Below, piece by piece: positions 1 through 8,475 of a stretch of DNA of 64,000 nt (position 1 is its first letter; each line of letters opens with the position of its first letter). The notes beneath the pieces were generated by a model. It searched no databases. It saw only the letters and a list, made by a program, of their open reading frames with translations, and had not been told where the DNA came from. The stretch lies in assembly GCF_024347535.1 (NCBI RefSeq), contig NZ_AP025497.1:1674001-1738000 (forward strand), written 5' to 3'. This stretch comes from Vibrio kanaloae. Lineage in GTDB: Bacteria > Pseudomonadota > Gammaproteobacteria > Enterobacterales > Vibrionaceae. The translations under genes and the position numbers were made by a program.

Positions 1-623
1 CGTTCACTCAAAATTACAGCTGATGGCACATCGCACGAAAACAACACTTTCAAGCCATTCAACCCACGAGGTAGCCCTTGTTCGGCAAGTAAATCGATAA
101 TCTTAGCAGCATCACTTAATGCTCGAACGTAAGGAGCAACGATTTCAACGTTAATGCCCTGCTCTCGCAGCGTTTTGATTACCTGACACTCAAGTGCGAA
201 TGCCTTACTGTATTCTTGTGTTGCGTAGCGACCTACACCACGAATACCAAGCGCTGGATTAATTTCTTCTGTTTCGCAACTCCCGCCCAACAAAGAGCGA
301 AAACTGTAACTATCTGCATCGCTCAAAGCAATACGTACCGTCTTGTGATGGGGTTGCACTGCTGCTTGAATCGCTATAACGAGTGTTGAAACAAAATGTT
401 CATCGACACTCTTATCACCAAGAATGGCATTTAGCGACGTTTTCTCAATGTCAGAAAGTGTTTCAAAGTGAGAGCCAATGCTTGGATGATAAAAAACACG
501 CTCCATGACCAATTCAGATAGTGAAACGTATAAGTGATTGGAATTATGATTATCGTTATAAGAAGGCAGCACATCGCCTAAAACAAGTTCTGGGTGCAAA
601 GTGCTTTGATTTTTTTGAGTCAT
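1..623 (-). CDS. Stand-alone PEP-synthase C-terminal (PEP-binding TIM-barrel) domain protein, partial
   Basis: The gene enters from the left edge, so its C-terminus is missing; about 207 codons are visible. The start is the ATG at 621-623, preceded on the minus strand by GGAG about 5 bases away. From about residue 110 the protein follows the C-terminal barrel of phosphoenolpyruvate synthase PpsA: NPALGIRGVGRY, then FALECQV, VEIVAPYVR, and GLNGLKVLFSCDVPS. In full PpsA (about 790 residues) this barrel follows an ATP-grasp domain and a phosphohistidine swivel domain. Here the reading frame starts just before the barrel, so those domains are absent and ATP-dependent PEP synthesis by this protein alone is unlikely. 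It is divergent from a DAHP synthase gene, which uses PEP; E. coli likewise keeps ppsA beside aroH. The role is unknown; PEP or pyruvate binding is inferred from the fold. Confidence 0.75.
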   Translation of the reverse strand, partial: MTQKNQSTLHPELVLGDVLPSYNDNHNSNHLYVSLSELVMERVFYHPSIGSHFETLSDIEKTSLNAILGDKSVDEHFVSTLVIAIQAAVQPHHKTVRIALSDADSYSFRSLLGGSCETEEINPALGIRGVGRYATQEYSKAFALECQVIKTLREQGINVEIVAPYVRALSDAAKIIDLLAEQGLPRGLNGLKVLFSCDVPSAVILSE

Positions 624-829
624 TGCTGCTCCAGCATTTTTTATGTTGTGTTCAAACGAAAGTACCGATAGCTGCCTGTTAATACAAGTGAAAATCCTTT
701 ATTTAGCATTGGCACACGGATAAAAATAAGAATATTAGCAATAACAGAGATAACTTTGACTTAGAGAGTTTATTCCTCTGTTCAATTCCGTTATCTTAAC
801 CACTTCGCAATAGAATAAAAAACTATCAC

Positions 830-1888
830 ATGCCATTAAAAACTGATGAGTTGAGAACCCAAGCTCTGGGTCCTATGCCAACTCCTGCCGAATTAGGCAA
901 TGCACACCCTATTACTGATGACGTTGCTGAACGCATTAAAAATTCTCGCCGCCAAATCGAAGATATCCTAACGGGTCGTGATAACCGCCTATTAGTTATC
1001 GTAGGCCCTTGCTCTGTTCACGACACAGAAGCCGCACTTGACTACGCTGAGCGCCTAAGTCAGATTCAAGAAAAATACAAAGATGAGTTGTTCGTTGTAA
1101 TGAGAACCTACTTCGAGAAGCCACGTACTGTTGTCGGTTGGAAAGGTTTGATTACCGATCCCAATCTTGATGGCTCATACGCACTTGAAACAGGCTTAAA
1201 CAAAGCTCGCAAACTTCTGCTTGATATCAATAAGCTTGGCCTTGCTACTGCGACTGAATTCCTTGATATGATCACTGGTCAATATATTGCAGACCTTATT
1301 ACTTGGGGCGCAATCGGCGCTCGTACGACTGAATCTCAGATTCACCGTGAAATGGCTTCCGCACTTTCTTGCCCTGTGGGTTTTAAAAACGCAACGAACG
1401 GCAATATCAAGATTGCTATTGATGCGATTCGTGCTGCACACGCTTCCCACTACTTCTACTCACCAGACAAGAATGGCCGCATGACAGTTTATCGTACTGC
1501 TGGTAACCCATACGGTCATATTATTCTACGTGGTGGTGATAAGGGCCCTAACTTCGATGCTGAATCTGTAGATACTGCATGTAAGCAACTTGCCGAGTTC
1601 GATCTTCCTCAGCGCTTAGTTGTAGACTTTAGCCACGCAAACTGTCAAAAGCAGCACCGTAAACAGTTAGAGGTTGCGCAAGATATTTGTGAACAGATAA
1701 AATCTAACAAGAATCAAATTGCAGGCATCATGGCGGAAAGCTTCATTGTTGAAGGCAACCAGCCAATGACAGACATCAATAACCTAGAATACGGCAGGTC
1801 TATAACTGACCCATGCCTAAGCTGGGAAGATACCGCAACAATGCTAGACATGCTTGCAACGGCAATTAAAGATAGAAATTTAGCTTAA
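830..1888 (+). CDS. aroH: 3-deoxy-7-phosphoheptulonate (DAHP) synthase, class I, AroH-like
   Basis: This 352-residue enzyme condenses PEP with erythrose 4-phosphate, the first step of the shikimate pathway, in the cytosol. Class I motifs are intact: IVGPCSVHD (about residue 57), the KPRT segment after MRTYFE, GAIGARTTESQ, GFKNATNG, and a DFSHANCQKQHRKQ segment. Along its length it resembles E. coli AroH (tryptophan-sensitive) more than AroG or AroF, for example MITGQYIADLITWGAIGARTTES and NPYGHIILRGG. Which amino acid inhibits it cannot be settled by eye. There is no strong ribosome binding site before the ATG at 830, but the family start MPLKTDELR fits. yajQ follows after 12 bases, so the two are probably co-transcribed. 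No clear TrpR operator was seen upstream. Confidence 0.93.
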   Translation: MPLKTDELRTQALGPMPTPAELGNAHPITDDVAERIKNSRRQIEDILTGRDNRLLVIVGPCSVHDTEAALDYAERLSQIQEKYKDELFVVMRTYFEKPRTVVGWKGLITDPNLDGSYALETGLNKARKLLLDINKLGLATATEFLDMITGQYIADLITWGAIGARTTESQIHREMASALSCPVGFKNATNGNIKIAIDAIRAAHASHYFYSPDKNGRMTVYRTAGNPYGHIILRGGDKGPNFDAESVDTACKQLAEFDLPQRLVVDFSHANCQKQHRKQLEVAQDICEQIKSNKNQIAGIMAESFIVEGNQPMTDINNLEYGRSITDPCLSWEDTATMLDMLATAIKDRNLA

Positions 1889-1900
1889 GGACACAACACA

Positions 1901-2383
1901 ATGCCATCATTTGACATTATCTCTGAAGTAGAATCAGTAGAACTACGCAATGCTGTAGACAATGCTAACCGAGAACTATCGACTCGTTTCGATTTCCGTG
2001 GTGTAGAGGCTAGCTTTGATTACAAAGATGAATCAGTAAAACTGAGCGCTCAAGACGATTTTCAGCTAAAGCAGATGCGCGATATTCTTCGTAGCAACCT
2101 GACAAAGCGTAATGTTGATCCTAACGCGATGGAAGCAAAAGCTGCTGACCAAACAGGTCGAACTTGGCACCAAACGGTTATCTTTAAACAGGGCATCGAA
2201 ACTGACGTTGCTAAGAAAATCGTTAAGCTAATCAAAGACAACAAAGTAAAAGTTCAAGCTTCCATTCAAGGTGACAAGGTTCGTGTCACAGGTAAGAAAC
2301 GTGATGACTTGCAAGCAGTCATGGCTTTAGTTCGTAACGGAGAACTTGGTCAACCTTTCCAGTTTGACAACTTCCGTGACTAA
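1901..2383 (+). CDS. yajQ: YajQ-family nucleotide-binding protein (UPF0234)
   Basis: This 160-residue cytosolic protein begins [11 protein letters not shown] and ends [11 protein letters not shown], matching E. coli YajQ from end to end, including [11 protein letters not shown] and the [20 protein letters not shown] segment. The family has two ferredoxin-like lobes and binds nucleotides; a Xanthomonas member binds cyclic di-GMP and acts with a transcription factor. Whether this one does is unknown. An AAGGA ribosome binding site lies in the 12-base gap after the DAHP synthase gene, and a strong terminator hairpin follows at 2471-2503. Confidence 0.93.
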   Translation: MPSFDIISEVESVELRNAVDNANRELSTRFDFRGVEASFDYKDESVKLSAQDDFQLKQMRDILRSNLTKRNVDPNAMEAKAADQTGRTWHQTVIFKQGIETDVAKKIVKLIKDNKVKVQASIQGDKVRVTGKKRDDLQAVMALVRNGELGQPFQFDNFRD

Positions 2384-2470
2384 TCACACTGGTTATATCC
2401 AGCGGATTTTGTTTACTATTCACCTTTTGTTTGCTCTTGATTAAACAGCAAAGTATGGTTTTAAAATATC

Positions 2471-2503
2471 AAAAAGCCACTTCCTTATGGGAAGTGGCTT
2501 TTT
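2471..2503. terminator. Bidirectional intrinsic terminator between yajQ and siroheme synthase
   Basis: A perfect 14-bp stem (2471-2484 with 2490-2503) closes a 5-base loop. It begins with five A and ends with five T, so it can end transcription of yajQ on the plus strand and of the converging siroheme synthase gene on the minus strand. Confidence 0.9.
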
Positions 2504-2566
2504 ACTTGTGTGATTATTTTGATTGGAGCCTCCCAGCTGATTTTAAGTAACTAGAAGGCTCTCACC

Positions 2567-3508
2567 TCAACTGAGTATTTTAGCAGAAGAAAGTTTTAGG
2601 TCTTTACCGACTAAAAGGTTGAATTCAACGCTCGCTGGTGGAATAAACACACACACTCGCAATTTATCTACTCTTGCTTTCTCAAGTTTGGTAGATAACT
2701 CTCCGCTGTTAGCATAACCTTCTCTTTCTGCATCTCGACGGCACAAGTCAATAAACTCGAATGGACAATCGCTCGGGGAAAGGACTAACTCTGCCTCTTG
2801 CATCAAACGTAAGGCCTTCATCGGTAGCAACTCTACATCTTGCCCGAATTCAACCCAGGTTACCTGACCTTCGGTATCAATGCCCTCAGCTAACGCTTGT
2901 TGATAGTATAACTCTAACTGATCTCTGTCAGCCACCTGCTCAATAAGGCTGGATGATAAGAATCGCTCCCAAAATTTACGACGATCATCAACGGTAGGAA
3001 GAGATTCTTTTATCGAGTTACGTTTTGATGCACCAAAGTCTGCGATTAAACCGATGTTCTGAGGAAGCACCGTTTCGAGTTTTTCTCTAATATTTCTCAC
3101 CAAAACAGGTGACGCTCCACCACTTGAGATCGCAATCTGAATTCTCCCACGATTAATCATTGATGGAGTGATAAAATCACAGTAAGGCAAATCATCAACC
3201 ACATTGACTAAAACACCGAGTTTTTTCGCATCATTATATACTTGATGATTCAGGCTCGGATTATCTGTAGTGGCCCATACCTGCAGGTAGTCTTTCGAAA
3301 GAATTTGTGACGAGTAAAAGTTTTGAACCCAGTGAAGCTTACTCTCCTCTACAAGCTTACTTAAGTATGGTGCTACCTTGGGAGAAACCAAAGTCACATT
3401 AGCACCTGCTCGTAATAAACTGTCAACTTTTCGGCAAGCAACCTCACCCCCACCAACCACTAGAATTGGTTTATTTTCTACATCCAGAAACATTGGGAAA
3501 TAACGCAT
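2567..3508 (-). CDS. Siroheme synthase: precorrin-2 dehydrogenase/ferrochelatase with remnant methylase domain
   Basis: The 313-residue protein matches the N-terminal half of E. coli CysG, which oxidises precorrin-2 with NAD and inserts iron to make siroheme, the cofactor of sulfite and nitrite reductases. Visible are the Rossmann motif VVGGGEVACRK (about residues 17-27), NVVDDLPYCDFITPS with the catalytic-region aspartate, and ISSGGASPVL with the serine phosphorylated in CysG. After about residue 215, a short piece (QVTWVEFGQDVELLPMKALR, then a CRRDAERE segment) aligns with the start of the CysG methyltransferase domain. The SAM-binding loops and the remaining roughly 200 residues are absent. 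Uroporphyrinogen methylation must therefore come from another gene. It converges on yajQ and shares the terminator at 2471-2503. Confidence 0.88.
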   Translation of the reverse strand: MRYFPMFLDVENKPILVVGGGEVACRKVDSLLRAGANVTLVSPKVAPYLSKLVEESKLHWVQNFYSSQILSKDYLQVWATTDNPSLNHQVYNDAKKLGVLVNVVDDLPYCDFITPSMINRGRIQIAISSGGASPVLVRNIREKLETVLPQNIGLIADFGASKRNSIKESLPTVDDRRKFWERFLSSSLIEQVADRDQLELYYQQALAEGIDTEGQVTWVEFGQDVELLPMKALRLMQEAELVLSPSDCPFEFIDLCRRDAEREGYANSGELSTKLEKARVDKLRVCVFIPPASVEFNLLVGKDLKLSSAKILS

Positions 3509-3989
3509 GTTCTTCCTTGAGAGTACTGCAATAACTATTCAGCCATGCTACCAAATTTGGAGCATATTAATAACTAGCAAAGTGTAATAAAAATATTTAT
3601 TGACCAAATTTCAATCTTTTTAAGGATTTATATTTCATCGTTAACGGCTAAGTTAAGAAGATTTATCTACACGATTATCAATATTAAAATCTAAATCTCG
3701 TTGCACCAACAGTGTGAACCGTTGCACTATTTACATTCAGTTAACATTTAGCCATCCTAGTTGTGTTGGGATTTGTGGTTTCTTTCAAAATTCTTTTTAA
3801 ATTATACATTTGTGAAACTACGAATCCTTTCCTAACCTTATAAATAGTTGTTTAAACCACACAAAGCTTTATTTGCATAATGCAATTTTTTTGATTTAAA
3901 CAACAAGGTCACAGTAAAAGCAATACAGCTAGAAAAACAAAAACGAGCACGAGTATCAGGTGTCACCTGGTTAACAAGGAAGGATACAA
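3509..3989. other. AT-rich intergenic control region upstream of aapJ
   Basis: This 481-base stretch separates the divergent siroheme synthase and aapJ genes. It is strongly AT-rich and holds no supportable ORF. A weak CRP-like element (TGTGA, six bases, GCACT) lies at 3713-3728, and a 13-base palindrome at 3957-3969. No confident -35/-10 pair was found for either gene. Confidence 0.5.
3957..3969. promoter_or_regulatory. Palindrome CAGGTGTCACCTG just upstream of the aapJ ribosome binding site
   Basis: Six-base arms CAGGTG and CACCTG flank a single central T. The palindrome ends 6-7 bases before the AAGGAAGGA ribosome binding region of aapJ. It could be a repressor operator or part of the 5' leader; no regulator family is recognised for it. 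Confidence 0.3.
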
Positions 3990-5018
3990 ATGACAAATAA
4001 ACTAACACTTCTTGCTTCAGTAGTCGCTGCATCAACTGCGCTTATGGCAACATCAGCATCAGCTGCAGAAAGCACACTGGACAAAGTCACATCTCAAGGT
4101 TTTTTAACTTGTGGCGTAAGTACGGGTCTTCCAGGTTTCTCTAACCCTAACTCAAAAGGTGAGTGGGAAGGAATCGATGTTGAGTATTGTCAAGCTCTTG
4201 CAGCGGCTGTACTCGGAGATAAAACTAAAGTTAAGTATGTACCTTTGACTGCAAAAGAGCGTTTCACTGCCCTTCAGTCTGGTGAAATAGACGTACTATC
4301 TCGTAACACGACATGGACGCTGCATCGTGATACCGCTTTAGGTCTAAATTTCGTCGGTGTTAACTATTACGACGGTCAAGGCTTTATGGTGAAAAAAGAG
4401 TTGGGTCTTAAGAGTGCTCGAGAACTTGATGGTGCTTCGGTGTGTGTTCAGTCAGGTACAACAACAGAACTCAACCTAGCTGATTACTTCCGAAATAGTG
4501 GTATGTCTTATAAACCTGTAGTATTTGATACCGCTGCTCAAACCTCTAAAGGTTTCGATGCTGGTCGCTGTGATGCACTTACCACTGACCAATCTGGTCT
4601 TTACGCACTTCGTTTGAACTTAGCTGATCCTAAGTCTGCGCAAGTACTTCCTGAAATCATCTCAAAAGAACCACTAGGTCCTGTTGTTCGCCAAGATGAC
4701 GACAAGTGGTTTAACGTGGCTAAATGGACTCTTTCTGCGATGATCAATGCTGAAGAGTACGGTATTTCTTCTAAAAATGCAGATGAAATGCTTAAGTCAA
4801 AAGATCCAAACATCAAGCGTATTCTCGGTGTAGACGGTCCTAAAGGCAAAGGCCTTGGCATTCGCGACGATTGGGGTTACCAAGTAATTAAGCAAGTTGG
4901 TAACTACGGTGAGAGCTTTGAGCGCACTGTTGGTACGGGCTCTCCACTTCAGATTTCTCGCGGTGTAAATGCACTTTGGAATGCGGGCGGCTTTATGTAC
5001 GCTCCACCAATCCGTTAA
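3990..5018 (+). CDS. aapJ: General L-amino acid ABC transporter, periplasmic binding protein
   Basis: The 342-residue protein starts with a typical Sec signal peptide (MTNKLTLLASVVAAS to about residue 26, cleavage near ASA-AES). The mature part follows the AapJ/YhdW type of solute-binding protein: LTCGVSTGLPGFSNPN near the N-terminus, then EGIDVEYCQALAAAVLGD, FTALQSGEIDVLSRNTTWT and the late segment KQVGNYGESFERTVG. AapJ proteins bind a broad range of polar L-amino acids in the periplasm and hand them to the AapQM channel. The ATG at 3990 has the strong site AAGGAAGGA about 5 bases upstream. It is the first gene of aapJQMP, and a hairpin after its stop probably keeps its expression above that of the membrane genes. 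Substrate range is inferred from the family. Confidence 0.92.
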   Translation: MTNKLTLLASVVAASTALMATSASAAESTLDKVTSQGFLTCGVSTGLPGFSNPNSKGEWEGIDVEYCQALAAAVLGDKTKVKYVPLTAKERFTALQSGEIDVLSRNTTWTLHRDTALGLNFVGVNYYDGQGFMVKKELGLKSARELDGASVCVQSGTTTELNLADYFRNSGMSYKPVVFDTAAQTSKGFDAGRCDALTTDQSGLYALRLNLADPKSAQVLPEIISKEPLGPVVRQDDDKWFNVAKWTLSAMINAEEYGISSKNADEMLKSKDPNIKRILGVDGPKGKGLGIRDDWGYQVIKQVGNYGESFERTVGTGSPLQISRGVNALWNAGGFMYAPPIR

Positions 5019-5039
5019 TAAGATTATAAACATCAATTA

Positions 5040-5062
5040 GGGCGGAGGTTTCCGCCCTCTTT
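5040..5062 (+). terminator. Intercistronic hairpin between aapJ and aapQ
   Basis: The stem GGGCGGA (5040-5046) pairs with TCCGCCC (5051-5057) and is followed by TCTTTATT. It looks like a partial terminator or RNA-stabilising hairpin, the usual way a binding-protein gene is expressed above its permease genes. Confidence 0.7.
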
Positions 5063-5089
5063 ATTAAATGGATTTGAGGTTATAGCAGT

Positions 5090-6295
5090 ATGAAACCTAA
5101 TGAAACTCCTTCGCCATCTCAGGCGAAGCCGAAAACAAAGAGTGCCAACCTTCTTTACAACCCGACTTTCCGCTCTGTTGTGTTCCAAGTCCTTGCTGTT
5201 GGAGCTCTCGCAGCGTTAATTTATACCATCATAAATAACACGCTCACGAACTTAGACGCCCGTGGAATTGCCACTGGTTTTGACTTTTTATCCCAAGAGG
5301 CTGGTTTTGGTATTGGCCTAACACTTATCGAATACGATGAAACGTTCTCTTACGGCAGAACTTTCTTCGTAGGTTTACTTAACACGGCACTTGTATCTAT
5401 TCTTGGCATCATATTAGCCACTGTCATTGGTTTTAGTATGGGCATTGCGCGACTTTCTTCGAATTGGTTAGTAAGTCGCTTTGCCGCCGTTTACATAGAA
5501 ATATTTCGAAATATTCCCCTTCTTTTACAGATCTTTTTTTGGTATTTCGCAGTGCTGCAAGCTCTTCCGTCAACTCGTCAAAGTATGAGTTTAGGTGAAG
5601 CGATCTTCCTTAACGTTCGTGGTTTATATTTCCCAGCACCTATCTTTGAACAAGGTAGTAGTATTGTTATCATCGCGTTTATTGCTGGTATTATTGCCAC
5701 ATTTTTTATCAATATTTGGGCTAACAACAGACAAAAACTCACCGGTCAACAAACACCGATGGGGCGCGTTGCGACGGCTCTAATTATTGGTTTACCACTA
5801 GTGACATATTTTATTATGGGCATGCCTATTTCGGCCGAATATCCGGAGCTTAAGGGTTTTAACTTTAAAGGTGGCATTAGCATAATTCCAGAACTTGCCG
5901 CATTAATGCTTGCCTTAAGTATCTATACAGCGTCTTTCATAGCTGAGATTGTACGATCAGGTATCAATGCTGTAAGTCACGGTCAAACTGAAGCAGCGAT
6001 GTCCCTTGGTATTCCTCGCTCTCGCACTCTTAAGCTTGTCATCATTCCTCAAGCACTAAGAATTATTATCCCACCATTAACCAGTCAGTATCTAAATCTG
6101 ACCAAAAACTCGTCACTGGCCATGGCAATTGGTTATCCAGATCTTGTTTCTGTTTTCGCAGGTACAACTTTGAACCAAACCGGGCAAGCGATTGAAGTAA
6201 TCGCAATGACCATGGGCGTTTACTTGACCTTAAGTCTGTTAACGTCAGCTGTAATGAATATATACAACCGCAAAGTAGCGTTGGTGGAGAGATAA
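5090..6295 (+). CDS. aapQ: General L-amino acid ABC transporter, permease subunit AapQ
   Basis: This 401-residue inner-membrane protein is of the large AapQ/YhdX type, with an N-terminal membrane segment at about residues 30-50, a long loop, and the HisM-family core in the C-terminal half. The cytoplasmic EAA loop that contacts the ATPase is clear: EAAMSLGIPRSRTLKLVIIP (about residues 302-321). With AapM it forms the heterodimeric channel. It sits 71 bases after aapJ, beyond a hairpin, and ends with TAA immediately before the aapM ATG, so the two are likely translated together. Confidence 0.91.
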   Translation: MKPNETPSPSQAKPKTKSANLLYNPTFRSVVFQVLAVGALAALIYTIINNTLTNLDARGIATGFDFLSQEAGFGIGLTLIEYDETFSYGRTFFVGLLNTALVSILGIILATVIGFSMGIARLSSNWLVSRFAAVYIEIFRNIPLLLQIFFWYFAVLQALPSTRQSMSLGEAIFLNVRGLYFPAPIFEQGSSIVIIAFIAGIIATFFINIWANNRQKLTGQQTPMGRVATALIIGLPLVTYFIMGMPISAEYPELKGFNFKGGISIIPELAALMLALSIYTASFIAEIVRSGINAVSHGQTEAAMSLGIPRSRTLKLVIIPQALRIIIPPLTSQYLNLTKNSSLAMAIGYPDLVSVFAGTTLNQTGQAIEVIAMTMGVYLTLSLLTSAVMNIYNRKVALVER

Positions 6296-6296
6296 G

Positions 6297-7394
6297 ATGA
6301 GTACACATCAATTTCAACCAGACCTTCCGCCTCCAGCGAATACCGTTGGACCTGTTGGTTGGTTAAGAAAAAATCTATTTAATGGCCCTATTAACAGCGT
6401 AGTCACTGTAGTTCTTGCTTACTTTGCTTTTACCCTGTTGTGGGCAATTACTGATTGGGCATTTATTAGTGCCGATTGGATAGGAACAACACGTGATGCT
6501 TGTACAAGTGAAGGGGCTTGTTGGGTTTTCATTAGTGTTCGCTGGGATCAGTTCATGTTTGGCTTTTATCCTGAAGCAGAACTTTGGCGGCCTCAACTTT
6601 TCTATATCACACTAGCTATATTTGTCGTTTTACTCGCTTACGAAAAAACACCTAAACGTACTTGGATTTGGCTTTTCTTTGTAAACATTTACCCATTCCT
6701 TATCGCAGGTTTGTTATATGGTGGTGTTTTCGGCCTAGAAGTCGTAGATACACATAAATGGGGAGGATTGCTAGTTACGCTAATCATTGCTCTCGTCGGC
6801 ATCGTTGTTTCATTGCCAATTGGCGTGGCTTTAGCACTAGGACGACGCTCCGAGATGCCAATAATCCGCAGTATGTGTACTGTTTATATCGAAATTTGGC
6901 GCGGCGTACCGCTAATTACGGTTCTATTCATGGCCTCAGTAATGCTTCCGCTTTTCCTCTCTGAAGGAACTGAAACAGACAAATTGATTCGAGCTTTAAT
7001 CGGTGTCGTTTTATTCAGTTCAGCGTATATGGCAGAAGTAGTTAGAGGCGGTTTACAAGCCATACCAAAAGGGCAATATGAAGCCGCAGACGCACTTGGC
7101 CTTAGCTATTGGAAGAAGACGGGATTAATTATCCTTCCTCAAGCATTAAAAATTACAATCCCTTCAATCGTTAATACCTTCATTGGGTTATTTAAAGATA
7201 CGAGTCTTGTCTTAATTATCGGTATGTTTGACGTACTAGGAATTGGCCAAGCCGCGAATACCGACCCTGAATGGCTTGGGTATTCAACAGAAAGTTATGT
7301 ATTTGTCGCGTTAGTGTTCTGGGTGTTTTGTTTTGGCATGTCGAGATATTCGATATGGTTAGAAAACAGACTTCACACCGGTCACAAACGATAA
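6297..7394 (+). CDS. aapM: General L-amino acid ABC transporter, permease subunit AapM
   Basis: The 365-residue partner of AapQ has several membrane spans. Its EAA loop reads EAADALGLSYWKKTGLIILP (about residues 262-281). A substrate-family segment, YIEIWRGVPLITVLF, near residue 200 is shared with AapQ (EIFRNIPLL). The start ATG follows the aapQ stop by one base, and aapP begins 22 bases after its own stop. The gene order J-Q-M-P and the size match the Aap/YhdWXYZ systems of Rhizobium and enterobacteria. Confidence 0.91.
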   Translation: MSTHQFQPDLPPPANTVGPVGWLRKNLFNGPINSVVTVVLAYFAFTLLWAITDWAFISADWIGTTRDACTSEGACWVFISVRWDQFMFGFYPEAELWRPQLFYITLAIFVVLLAYEKTPKRTWIWLFFVNIYPFLIAGLLYGGVFGLEVVDTHKWGGLLVTLIIALVGIVVSLPIGVALALGRRSEMPIIRSMCTVYIEIWRGVPLITVLFMASVMLPLFLSEGTETDKLIRALIGVVLFSSAYMAEVVRGGLQAIPKGQYEAADALGLSYWKKTGLIILPQALKITIPSIVNTFIGLFKDTSLVLIIGMFDVLGIGQAANTDPEWLGYSTESYVFVALVFWVFCFGMSRYSIWLENRLHTGHKR

Positions 7395-7416
7395 TTAACA
7401 AGATCAAGGACGTATT

Positions 7417-8181
7417 ATGACGCAGCAGACAGAAAACAACTCTCAAGGTCTTATGATCGAGTTGAAAGACATGAATAAATGGTACGGTGAATTCCACGTA
7501 CTTAAGAACATCAATCTAGAAGTTAAAAAAGGTGAGAAAATCGTTATCTGTGGTCCTTCAGGATCTGGTAAATCAACGATGATCCGTTGCATTAACCGAT
7601 TGGAAGAACACCAAAAAGGTCATATCTTCGTTTCAGGTAATGAATTAACGGAAGATCTAAAGAACATCGAAGCTGTTCGTCGAGATGTAGGCATGTGTTT
7701 CCAACACTTCAACCTCTTCCCACACTTGACAGTTCTAGAGAACTGCACTTTAGCGCCTATTTGGGTCAAGAAGATGCCTAAAGACGAAGCCGAAGCGATA
7801 GCAATGAAGTACTTAGAACGTGTTAAAATCCCAGAGCAAGCGGATAAATTCCCAGGTCAGCTTTCTGGTGGTCAACAACAACGTGTAGCTATCGCTCGCT
7901 CTTTGTGTATGAACCCTCAAGTGATGCTGTTTGATGAACCAACGTCGGCGCTCGATCCAGAAATGGTTCGTGAGGTGTTAGACGTAATGGTTGAGCTTGC
8001 AGAAGAAGGCATGACGATGCTTTGTGTAACGCACGAGATGGGTTTTGCTAAAGAGGTCGCGGATCGCGTTATCTTCATGGATGCCGGTGAAATCATCGAA
8101 GAGAACAACCCTGTCGATTTCTTTGAAAACCCACAATCAGACAGAACGCAGAACTTCTTAAGCCAAATCTTACACCACTAA
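7417..8181 (+). CDS. aapP: General L-amino acid ABC transporter, ATPase subunit AapP
   Basis: The 254-residue ATP-binding protein of the PAAT (GlnQ) family carries the Walker A motif GPSGSGKST (about residue 49), the Q-loop region [11 protein letters not shown], the signature LSGGQQQR (about residue 149), Walker B VMLFDEP and the switch histidine in CVTHEMGFA. It is cytosolic and docks on the EAA loops of AapQ and AapM to power uptake. It is the last gene of the operon and is followed by a terminator at 8204-8233. The ATG at 7417 is preceded by AAGGAC. Confidence 0.95.
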   Translation: MTQQTENNSQGLMIELKDMNKWYGEFHVLKNINLEVKKGEKIVICGPSGSGKSTMIRCINRLEEHQKGHIFVSGNELTEDLKNIEAVRRDVGMCFQHFNLFPHLTVLENCTLAPIWVKKMPKDEAEAIAMKYLERVKIPEQADKFPGQLSGGQQQRVAIARSLCMNPQVMLFDEPTSALDPEMVREVLDVMVELAEEGMTMLCVTHEMGFAKEVADRVIFMDAGEIIEENNPVDFFENPQSDRTQNFLSQILHH

Positions 8182-8203
8182 TGTGTTATGATGCATAAAC
8201 TAC

Positions 8204-8233
8204 AGAGGCGGCTTAGGTCGCCTCTTTGTTTTT
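8204..8233 (+). terminator. Intrinsic terminator of the aap operon
   Basis: AGAGGCG (8204-8210) pairs with CGCCTCT (8219-8225) across an 8-base loop, followed by TTGTTTTT. Confidence 0.85.
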
Positions 8234-8406
8234 CAAATTTATAGATAGTTTTTAAAGTTTTAAGTAACTGAATAGAACGCCCAAAGGTTGACCATCGTAT
8301 CTTAGCTATACTCAATTACAGTCTAAAGAAATACTTTGTTACACCTTCAGAAACACTTAACCGACTATTTTGATTATTATTTTACGTATACAAGAGGAAT
8401 GAGAGA

Positions 8407-8437
8407 CTTGATTTTTCGAACTTTCACCCCCATAAAT
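8407..8437 (+). promoter_or_regulatory. Candidate heat-shock (sigma-32) promoter of yccA
   Basis: CTTGATT (8407-8413), a 14-base spacer and CCCCATAAAT (8428-8437) match the RpoH consensus CTTGAAA/CCCCATNT closely, with correct spacing. It lies 38 bases before the yccA start, so a transcript would begin near 8444. This is by-eye matching only. Confidence 0.6.
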
Positions 8438-8475
8438 GTACTAATAACTATTGAAGTCACCTTACGAGGAAGATT

